Translations under genes and position numbers: made by a program | NCBI GenBank assembly: GCA_963642455.1 | Contig: CAVIGM010000024.1 | Location: forward strand, 1 to 23,219 | DNA: 23,219 nt | Source of the DNA: Crickella sp963642455 | GTDB lineage: Bacteria > Bacillota > Clostridia > Peptostreptococcales > Anaerovoracaceae | Reading direction: 5' to 3' | Notes under the pieces: generated by a model | The model's input: only the letters and a program-made list of their open reading frames with translations | The model's database searches: none | What the model was told of the DNA's origin: nothing | Part shown: positions 1-6,149 of the stretch, in pieces | Layout of the letters: the number at the start of each line of letters is the position of its first letter | Numbering within the stretch: the stretch's first letter is position 1

Positions 1-54
1 AACTCGCGACCCTCGCCTTGGCAAGGCGATGCTCTACCCCTGAGCCACTTCCGC
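1..54 (-). tRNA. tRNA-Gly (GCC), 3' end cut by the window edge
   Basis: Read on the minus strand, the gene starts GCGGAAGTGGCTCAG at 54 and has an anticodon stem TCGCC/GGCGA enclosing a loop with anticodon GCC. The T-arm is interrupted by the window start, so the acceptor 3' strand cannot be checked. It is the most promoter-distal member seen of a co-directional tRNA cluster and lies 7 bases after tRNA-Tyr. Confidence 0.93.
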
Positions 55-61
55 ATATTCT

Positions 62-146
62 TGGTCGAGGGAGATGGATTCGAACCATCGAAAGCAGTGC
101 TAACGGATTTACAGTCCGCCCCCTTTGGCCACTCGGGAATCCCTCG
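62..146 (-). tRNA. tRNA-Tyr (GTA) with a C1:G72 acceptor pair
   Basis: This is a class II tRNA with a long variable arm, a D-arm CCCGAGTGGCCAAAGGG and an anticodon loop CTGTAAA (anticodon GTA). The T-arm is GATGG-TTCGAAT-CCATC, followed by TCCCTCG, discriminator A73 and encoded CCA. The only 7-bp acceptor that fits is CGAGGGA/TCCCTCG, fully paired, which makes position 1 C and position 72 G. Bacterial tRNA-Tyr normally has G1:C72, so this is unusual (see findings). Tyr identity is secure from the anticodon and variable arm. Confidence 0.95.
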
Positions 147-152
147 AAATCT

Positions 153-227
153 TGGAGCTGATGGAGGGAATCGAACCCCCAACCTGCTGATTACAAATCA
201 GCTGCTCTACCGTTGAGCCACATCAGC
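153..227 (-). tRNA. tRNA-Thr (TGT)
   Basis: On the minus strand the acceptor GCTGATG pairs perfectly with CATCAGC, followed by U73 and an encoded CCA. The anticodon loop within CTGATTTGTAATCAG gives TGT, which reads ACN threonine codons. It sits 3 bases after tRNA-Asp and 6 bases before tRNA-Tyr, consistent with processing from one precursor. Confidence 0.96.
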
Positions 228-230
228 AAA

Positions 231-307
231 TGGCGACCGGGAACGGGCTCGAACCGTCGACCTCCAGCGTGACAGGCTGGCATTCTAACCAGCTGAACTA
301 CCCGGCC
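231..307 (-). tRNA. tRNA-Asp (GTC)
   Basis: The acceptor GGCCGGG/CCCGGTC has one G:U pair and is followed by G73, the expected aspartate discriminator, and an encoded CCA. The anticodon loop in AGCCTGTCACGCT gives GTC. It lies 5 bases downstream of tRNA-Val in the same precursor. Confidence 0.96.
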
Positions 308-312
308 GCAAA

Positions 313-388
313 TGGTGGACGCAATAGGGCTCGAACCTATGACCCCCTGCTTGTAAGGCAGGTGCTCTCCCAGCTGAGCTATGCGTCC
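313..388 (-). tRNA. tRNA-Val (TAC)
   Basis: The acceptor GGACGCA pairs with TGCGTCC, followed by A73 and an encoded CCA. The anticodon loop CTTACAA gives TAC. This is the first tRNA of the cluster, about 36 bases downstream of the -10 element at 424-429. Confidence 0.97.
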
Positions 389-423
389 AAATCTTAGGAA
401 TCTTTTCCTTAAGACGCCTAAAC

Positions 424-452
424 ATATTAACACAGGACAACAGCCTTGTCAA
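424..452 (-). promoter_or_regulatory. Sigma-A type promoter of the tRNA cluster
   Basis: On the minus strand TTGACA (447-452) and TAATAT (424-429) are separated by exactly 17 bases. The -35 is a perfect consensus match and the -10 is close. The promoter begins one base after the yigZ stop codon (454-456) and drives tRNA-Val first. A short inverted repeat GACAA/TTGTC overlaps the -35. No terminator is visible between yigZ and this promoter, so operon read-through into the tRNAs is possible. Confidence 0.85.
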
Positions 453-453
453 C

Positions 454-1083
454 TCAAATATCAATCTTATTTAGTATATTTTTTTTTGATACAAGACTGG
501 TCTGCCCATTACAAAGATTAAGAATTGAAGCCTTAACTTCTTCCTCATCCTCGCTCATGCAGCTTATGCTTAATTCCACAACATCGGTATAATTTGTGCT
601 CTCAATTTGGAACAAATTACTTCTTGCCGCATTCTGAATCTTCGGAAGATAGGAATAATCGAGTCTATATACAAGTTCTACTCCCTCATGCACTTCAACC
701 TGTCTTGCGGCCGCAATTCCGAGCTTAGCTATGCTCGTATATGCCCTTGACAAGCCGCCCGTGCCAAGCTTAATTCCGCCAAAGAATCTCGTTACCACAA
801 TAGCCAAGTTAGTTAAGCCCTCGTCCGTGATCATTTTGAGCATAGGAAGACCAGATGTACCGCTTGGCTCGCCGTCATCACTTGCCCATTGCATCTCCTG
901 CTTAGGCCCGACAACTATTGCCGGCACATTATGTGTCGCCTGCTTATTCTCCTGCTTAATCTCGCTCACGAAGGCCTGCGCTTCCTCGTATGAATTTACA
1001 GGCTTAACCCTTGCGATAAAGCGAGACTTTTCGATAACAATCTCAGCCTCGCCATAATCCCTTACCGTTTTATATAGAAACAT
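454..1083 (-). CDS. yigZ: YigZ/IMPACT family protein
   Basis: The 209-residue protein has the usual length and layout of bacterial YigZ proteins. The N-terminal IMPACT/UPF0029 domain (about residues 17-125) carries SRFIARVKPV, the SDDGEPSGTSGLPML block and VVTRFFGGIKLGTGGLSRAY. A DUF1949-type C-terminal domain follows (about 138-195). The family is conserved, and its eukaryotic homologue IMPACT acts in translational control, but the bacterial biochemical role is not established. It is the last protein gene of the operon that starts at yraN, 48 bases after the hslU stop. The ATG at 1083 is preceded by an A/G-rich weak ribosome binding site, and a 14-bp tandem duplication lies just upstream. 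It occupies the place where many Firmicutes carry codY. Confidence 0.9.
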   Translation of the reverse strand: MFLYKTVRDYGEAEIVIEKSRFIARVKPVNSYEEAQAFVSEIKQENKQATHNVPAIVVGPKQEMQWASDDGEPSGTSGLPMLKMITDEGLTNLAIVVTRFFGGIKLGTGGLSRAYTSIAKLGIAAARQVEVHEGVELVYRLDYSYLPKIQNAARSNLFQIESTNYTDVVELSISCMSEDEEEVKASILNLCNGQTSLVSKKNILNKIDI

Positions 1084-1095
1084 CTCTTTTCTTCT

Positions 1096-1123
1096 TGAAG
1101 CACCAAGGCTGAAGCGCCAAGGC
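1096..1123. repeat. 14-bp tandem duplication between hslU and yigZ
   Basis: On the plus strand TGAAGCACCAAGGC (1096-1109) is followed directly by TGAAGCGCCAAGGC (1110-1123), a two-copy tandem repeat with one mismatch. It lies in the short untranslated gap between the hslU stop and the yigZ start. I see no stable hairpin in it. Confidence 0.85.
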
Positions 1124-1131
1124 AGCAGCCA

Positions 1132-2562
1132 CTACAGAATATACTTGTCTACGTCTACTTCCTTAATCTTCTGGCGGAGCTTTTCCTTGACATCCTCCCT
1201 GTCGAAAACAAGCTCGCTTATATTCTCATCAGGCAGATTGTAGGAAGCATCCTCAAGCAAAGTCTCAAGAATTGTATAAAGTCTTCTTGCGCCGATGTTC
1301 TCGGTCTCCTCGTTCATCAGGCAGGCAAGCTCGGCTATTTCGTCTATAGCATCGTCTGTAAAAGTAACGCTTACGCCTTCAGTCTCGAGAAGTGCCTTCT
1401 GTTGCTTCGTAATCGCATTCTTAGGTACTGTAAGGATCTTCTTGAAATCCTCCTTGTCGAGATTCTTAAGCTCAACATTGATAGGGAATCTTCCCTGCAG
1501 CTCAGGAATCAAGTCAGATGGCTTAGATACATGGAAAGCTCCCGCGCCTATAAAGAGCATATGGTCTGTCTTAACAGGGCCATATTTCGTATTTACTACG
1601 CTTCCCTCTACGATTGGAAGAATATCCCTTTGAACACCCTCTCTCGAAACATCTGCGCCCGATCTCATCGAATTGCCAGATGCGATTTTGTCAATCTCGT
1701 CGATGAAGATTATGCCATTCTGCTCGGCATTATAAATAGCCTCGTCGATAACCTGATCCATATCGATGAGCTTAGCTGCCTCCTGCTCGCGAAGGATTTT
1801 CCTTGCCTCCTTGACACTTACCTTCTTGCGCTTGGTCTTCTTAGGCATCATGTTGTCAAAAATATTTCCTATGGCAATCGTCATGCCCTCGTTTTGCATG
1901 TCAAGGCCTTGCATTTGAGGCTTATCGTCTACTTCGATTTCGATGAGCTGGTCTTCGAGCAAGCCCTCCTTGAGCTGTTTTCTAACCTGCTCCCTTGCCA
2001 TATGTATGTCTTGGTTGTCTGAATTTGCCTCAGCCTCAGCCCTCTTCATCTCCTCGTATTCCTGCTTCTGCGTCTTATATGGCGCATTGCCGAAAATATT
2101 ACCGAGAATATTGCTCTGAGTATTTGTCTTCGCAGGACCTGGAATAATCGCCTCTACGAGCATATCCTCAACAAGGCTGTCTGCGATATCATATTTCTCA
2201 TTAAGCTTCTTCTGCTTAGTCAGTCTGACTGACGCCTCGACAAGGTCTCTTATCATGGAATCAACATCGCGACCTACATAGCCGACCTCTGTGAACTTGG
2301 TTGCCTCAACTTTTACAAAAGGAGCATCCATAATCTTCGCAAGTCTTCTTGCGATTTCCGTCTTGCCGACTCCGGTTGGGCCCATCATAAGAATATTCTT
2401 AGGAGTAATCTCTTCTCTCATCTTCTCATCGAGAAGGCTTCTTCTATATCTATTTCTTAGAGCGATTGCGACGGATTTCTTTGCGGCATCCTGTCCGATA
2501 ATATATTTGTCTAATTCCTCAACTATCTGCTTAGGAGTCATATTCTTAATGTTGTCTGCCAT
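1132..2562 (-). CDS. hslU: HslU (ClpY), ATPase subunit of the HslUV protease
   Basis: This 476-residue AAA+ unfoldase feeds substrates to the HslV peptidase in the cytoplasm. Visible motifs are the N-terminal helix TPKQIVEELDKYIIGQ, Walker A GPTGVGKT (61-68), the pore motif GYVG (94-97), an intermediate I-domain (about 110-245, charged and lysine-rich), Walker B IIFIDEIDKI (284-293), and the ELQGRFP and IGARRL (sensor 2) motifs. The C-terminus VDKYIL matches the tail that docks into HslV to activate it. The ATG at 2562 has GAGG 8 bases upstream. The gene follows hslV by 32 bases, so the two subunits are co-expressed. Confidence 0.98.
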   Translation of the reverse strand: MADNIKNMTPKQIVEELDKYIIGQDAAKKSVAIALRNRYRRSLLDEKMREEITPKNILMMGPTGVGKTEIARRLAKIMDAPFVKVEATKFTEVGYVGRDVDSMIRDLVEASVRLTKQKKLNEKYDIADSLVEDMLVEAIIPGPAKTNTQSNILGNIFGNAPYKTQKQEYEEMKRAEAEANSDNQDIHMAREQVRKQLKEGLLEDQLIEIEVDDKPQMQGLDMQNEGMTIAIGNIFDNMMPKKTKRKKVSVKEARKILREQEAAKLIDMDQVIDEAIYNAEQNGIIFIDEIDKIASGNSMRSGADVSREGVQRDILPIVEGSVVNTKYGPVKTDHMLFIGAGAFHVSKPSDLIPELQGRFPINVELKNLDKEDFKKILTVPKNAITKQQKALLETEGVSVTFTDDAIDEIAELACLMNEETENIGARRLYTILETLLEDASYNLPDENISELVFDREDVKEKLRQKIKEVDVDKYIL

Positions 2563-2594
2563 ATCAGTAACCTCGTATAAATTCCTTTAATTTC

Positions 2595-3134
2595 CTATAA
2601 TTTCTCAACCGAAATATTGCTATTTGTATATACGCAAATATTTGAGGCAATCTCAAGAGACTTCCTTACAATAGATTCCGCGTCGAGATCCGTATTCTCA
2701 TAGAGAGCTACCGCTGCAGAATAAGCATAATTACCGCCCGAGCCAATGGCTACAACGTCCTTGTCAGGCACGATAACCTCTCCGTTTCCAGATATTACAA
2801 GCAAATCCTCTTCATCGGCAACAATCATAAGAGCCTCAAGGCTTCTTGTCGCCTTATCGCTTCTCCAGAATTGCGCAAGGTCAACCGCTGCCCTCTTCAA
2901 ATTGCCTGCATGTTCCTCGAGCTTATTCTCGAATTTGTCAGTTAAAGAGAAAGCGTCTGCAACCGATCCTGCAAAACCGGTAAGGACCTTATCCTTGTAA
3001 ATCTTCTTAACCTTCTTTGCGCCGTTCTTCATGATTGTGGACTCGCCCATAGTTACTTGGCCGTCTCCGCCTATGCAGATATCGCCATTCGGTCTCTTAA
3101 CAGCACAAATTGTCGTAGCGTGAAATTCTACCAT
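2595..3134 (-). CDS. hslV: HslV (ClpQ), threonine peptidase subunit
   Basis: The 179-residue protein is the proteasome-beta-like peptidase that forms the double hexameric core of HslUV. The N-terminus reads MVEFHATTICAVK. Removal of a six-residue propeptide would expose Thr7 as the N-terminal nucleophile, unlike Bacillus CodW/ClpQ, which uses Ser. The conserved GGDGQVTMG and FAGSVADAF segments and the C-terminal ICVYTN are intact. The start codon lies two bases after the topA stop, and its AGGAG site is inside the last topA codons, so translation is probably coupled to topA. Confidence 0.97.
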   Translation of the reverse strand: MVEFHATTICAVKRPNGDICIGGDGQVTMGESTIMKNGAKKVKKIYKDKVLTGFAGSVADAFSLTDKFENKLEEHAGNLKRAAVDLAQFWRSDKATRSLEALMIVADEEDLLVISGNGEVIVPDKDVVAIGSGGNYAYSAAVALYENTDLDAESIVRKSLEIASNICVYTNSNISVEKL

Positions 3135-3136
3135 AA

Positions 3137-5215
3137 TTATTTCTCCTTATAATCGCATTCCTTGTTAGAGCACTTCTTAGTCTTGTTCTTGCCTTTGCTC
3201 TCAACTAACATTTGTCCGCACTTAGGACAGGATTCTCCCGTAGGCTTATCCCAGTATACTACCTGGCATGACGGATATCCTATGCATCCATAGAAAATCT
3301 TCCCTGTCTTCTTGCCCTTTCTTTGAACAATATCCTTGCCACATTCAGGGCATTTAACGCCGATATTCTTAATAATAGGCTTGGTATTCGAACATTCAGG
3401 GTATCCGGTGCAGGCAAGGAATCTGCCGAAACGTCCTTCCTTATATGCCATAGGCCGTCCGCAGAGCTCGCAGACCTCGTCGCTTAGTTCGACCTGCCGC
3501 TCGATTTTCTCGACCTCGGCATCTGCTCGCTTAAGCTCTTCTGAGAAGCCCACATAGAAATCCGCTATAACCTTCTTCCAGCCTACTTCGCCAAGCTCGA
3601 CTTTATCGAGATTGTCTTCCATCTCTGCTGTGAATTCTACATCAACTATGTCCTTGAAATAATCTTCGAGAATTCCTGTTACATCGAAGCCAAGCTTAGT
3701 CGGAACAAGACTCTTCTTATCTCTTTTAACATATTTACGTGTAGTTAGTGTGGTGATTATCGCAGAATATGTACTTGGTCTTCCGATATTCTTCTCTTCC
3801 ATTTCTTTTACAAGAGAAGCCTCTGTATAGCGTGCAGGCGGCTGAGTGAATTTCTGCTCCTTTAACAGCTGCATTAGCTTAAGAACATCGCCTATCTTCA
3901 GCTCAGGTATGTAATTCTCTTTCTCGCTCTGCACAGGATATACCTTTCTCCAGCCGTCAAAGGTCATTCTTGATCCTGTAGCCTTGAAAAGGTATTTGCC
4001 ATTCTTGATTGAGACAGCGCTCGTATCATATAGGGCTGCTGCCATTTGCGACGCAACAAATCTCTTCCATATTAAATCATATAATTTGAACTGATCTGGG
4101 GTAAGCGAATCCTTGATATCCGCTGGGACAATGCTAACATCTGATGGTCTGATTGCCTCGTGAGCATCTTGCATCGCCTTATTCTTGTTCACATAGACAT
4201 TGTTTGCCGTATATTTCTCGCCGTATTTCTCAGCAATGAAAGCCTTCGCCTGGGCCTTTGCCTGCTCAGATATTCTGATTGAGTCTGTTCTGAGATAAGT
4301 AATAAGACCTCTTGTGCCTATGCCCTTAAGCGTAACGCCCTCGTAAAGTTGTTGTGCGACCTGCATCGTCTTCTTAGTCTGGAAGCCGAGCTTAACAGAA
4401 GCATCCTGCTGCATGCTGCTTGTCGTAAAAGGCGCAAAAGGCTTCGTCTTTCTGCTTCCTTCTTTGAAATCTTCTACTATATATTCTCCCTTCGAGAGCT
4501 CCTCTTCGATATTATCAGCCTCAGCCTTGCTCTTAACCTCTGCCTTCTTTCCGGAAATCTTCGAAAGCTCAGCTACGAAGTCGTTTCCGAAATCAGCCAG
4601 GATTGTCCAGTATTCTTCAGGAATGAAATTCGTAATCTCATTCTCTCTATCGCAAATAAGCTTAAGTGCCGCAGACTGAACTCGTCCTGCAGACAGGCCT
4701 CTTTGAACCTTCTTCCAGAGCAGAGGGCTTATCTGATAGCCGACAAGTCTATCAAGAACTCTTCTTGCCTGCTGAGCATCAACAAGTCCCATCTCGATTG
4801 GATTTACATCTTTAATAGCTTCCTTGATGCTATCCTTGTTAATCTCGTTGAACTTGACTCTGCAAGCTTCGCTTGGATCTATGTCAAGGAGCTTGGCGAT
4901 ATGCCAAGAAATAGCCTCTCCCTCGCGGTCAGGGTCAGTTGCAAGAAGAACCTGCTTAGCCCTTGATGCCTCGGTCTTGAGTTCTTTGATGACATCGCCC
5001 TTTCCTCTTATATTTATATATTCTGGCTCGAAATTGTTTGCAACGTCAATAGCGAGCCTGCTCTTTGGAAGGTCACGAACATGTCCAACAGAAGCAACTA
5101 CCTTGTATTTCGTTCCAAGATATTTGCTTATTACTTTCGCCTTTGAGGGTGATTCGACTATCAATAGAGTCTTGTCTGTATCCTTTTTGTTTGTACTTTT
5201 CTTTGTCGTAGCCAT
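3137..5215 (-). CDS. topA: DNA topoisomerase I (type IA)
   Basis: The 692-residue enzyme relaxes negative supercoils through a transient 5'-phosphotyrosyl link. The start is set at ATG 5215, not the in-frame upstream ATG at 5296, because GGAG lies 7-8 bases before it and the upstream extension would run into dprA. The TOPRIM domain carries LLIVESPSKAK near the N-terminus and DPDREGE at about 94-100. The catalytic tyrosine is about residue 307 in GLITYLRTDSIR. The C-terminal part has three consecutive C4 zinc ribbons (CELC...C..C, CPEC...C..C, CPKC...C..C), a typical Firmicutes architecture. The gene lies 52 bases after dprA. Confidence 0.98.
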   Translation of the reverse strand: MATTKKSTNKKDTDKTLLIVESPSKAKVISKYLGTKYKVVASVGHVRDLPKSRLAIDVANNFEPEYINIRGKGDVIKELKTEASRAKQVLLATDPDREGEAISWHIAKLLDIDPSEACRVKFNEINKDSIKEAIKDVNPIEMGLVDAQQARRVLDRLVGYQISPLLWKKVQRGLSAGRVQSAALKLICDRENEITNFIPEEYWTILADFGNDFVAELSKISGKKAEVKSKAEADNIEEELSKGEYIVEDFKEGSRKTKPFAPFTTSSMQQDASVKLGFQTKKTMQVAQQLYEGVTLKGIGTRGLITYLRTDSIRISEQAKAQAKAFIAEKYGEKYTANNVYVNKNKAMQDAHEAIRPSDVSIVPADIKDSLTPDQFKLYDLIWKRFVASQMAAALYDTSAVSIKNGKYLFKATGSRMTFDGWRKVYPVQSEKENYIPELKIGDVLKLMQLLKEQKFTQPPARYTEASLVKEMEEKNIGRPSTYSAIITTLTTRKYVKRDKKSLVPTKLGFDVTGILEDYFKDIVDVEFTAEMEDNLDKVELGEVGWKKVIADFYVGFSEELKRADAEVEKIERQVELSDEVCELCGRPMAYKEGRFGRFLACTGYPECSNTKPIIKNIGVKCPECGKDIVQRKGKKTGKIFYGCIGYPSCQVVYWDKPTGESCPKCGQMLVESKGKNKTKKCSNKECDYKEK

Positions 5216-5267
5216 CTTTTCTCCAATTATAAATTCTTTTCGAGAAAACACTATAAACTTGATTTGC

Positions 5268-6140
5268 TTATTTTGCAAGATGTATTTTTCCGGCATACAA
5301 AAATACAGCGCCCTTTATCTCAAGAATCGTCACAAGAGAATTTACCTCAGGCACCTTCTTTTGCAATTCTTTCGCGAGATTATCCACGCTTATTCCGTTA
5401 TATCGAGACAAAATTCTTAGCACGGCTATTTCGTCTTTGCCATAGGAATTATTGTCCTCGTCTCTTATTATCGAAGGGTCAATTCTCATGTCATGCAGAA
5501 TATCGTCTATCACCACAAGCGGCGTTGCGCCTTCGCGAATAAGCAAATTAGTTCCAAGGCTGAATTGACTGTTGATATTGCCTGGCACCGCATATATCAT
5601 CTTGTTCTGCTCCATCGCAAATTCTGCGGTAATAAGAGAGCCGCTCTTGAAATTGGCTTCGATTACGACAAGCCCCTCGCTTAGACCTGCAATGATTCTG
5701 TTTCTCGCAGGAAAAGTCTCCTTACGTCCTTCGAAATCAGGCTCGTATTCGCTGATAACAAGTCCCGTCTGGCATATTCTCTCCATTAGCGCTTGGTTCT
5801 TCACAGGATACATTCTGTTGATTCCCGTTCCAAGCACCGCTATTGCCTTGCCGTCAACCTCTAAGGTGCCCTCATGTGCAAAGGTGTCGATTCCGGCAGC
5901 AAGCCCCGATACTATACTTATGCCGTTCTCGGCGAGCCTGCGCCCCACCATTTTTGCAACCTGCTTACCATATACAGTATATTTCCTTGAGCCGACAATT
6001 CCTATGCATCTTGAAGAGAGCAGTGATAAGTCGCCGCAGCAATATAACTGCTTAGGCTTGTTCTTTATTTCCCGCAGGCTCTCGGGATAATACGAACTAT
6101 TTATATCGATTTTCACAATCGGATTGCGTCTTGAATTCAT
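5268..6140 (-). CDS. dprA: DprA/Smf DNA-processing protein, short form
   Basis: DprA binds incoming single-stranded DNA in natural transformation and loads RecA. The Rossmann-like core is intact: IGIVGSRKYTVYGKQ (about 47-60), SGLAAGIDTFAHEGTL (78-92), YPVKN (111-115), FPARNRIIAGLS (143-154) and SGSLITAEFA (166-175). A C-terminal winged-helix region follows (about 235-290). At 290 residues it is clearly shorter than usual; the protein starts just before YYPESLREI and lacks the N-terminal SAM/helix-hairpin-helix domain. The start is well fixed, because TAGGAG 6 bases before the ATG overlaps the stop codon of the preceding gene. It probably still functions, but transformation in this organism is not shown. 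Confidence 0.95.
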   Translation of the reverse strand: MNSRRNPIVKIDINSSYYPESLREIKNKPKQLYCCGDLSLLSSRCIGIVGSRKYTVYGKQVAKMVGRRLAENGISIVSGLAAGIDTFAHEGTLEVDGKAIAVLGTGINRMYPVKNQALMERICQTGLVISEYEPDFEGRKETFPARNRIIAGLSEGLVVIEANFKSGSLITAEFAMEQNKMIYAVPGNINSQFSLGTNLLIREGATPLVVIDDILHDMRIDPSIIRDEDNNSYGKDEIAVLRILSRYNGISVDNLAKELQKKVPEVNSLVTILEIKGAVFLYAGKIHLAK

Positions 6141-6149
6141 ATATAACTC

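Noticed and set aside
1..388. tRNA cluster as an attachment site of an integrated element, with the Tad locus as cargo
   Set aside because: No integrase, no tRNA-end duplication and no composition break are visible; housekeeping genes fill the space next to the tRNAs.
191..433. 80-codon frame across the tRNA cluster
   Set aside because: It reads through tRNA-Thr, tRNA-Asp and tRNA-Val and is not a protein gene.
1402..2022. 206-codon open frame on the plus strand opposite hslU
   Set aside because: It is antisense to a fully conserved hslU, has no ribosome binding site or recognisable domain, and reflects codon bias of the real gene.
4349..4966. 205-codon plus-strand frame opposite topA, plus overlapping frames at 4824-5420
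   Set aside because: These are shadows of topA on the opposite strand with cysteine/leucine/arginine-rich nonsense composition and no family resemblance.
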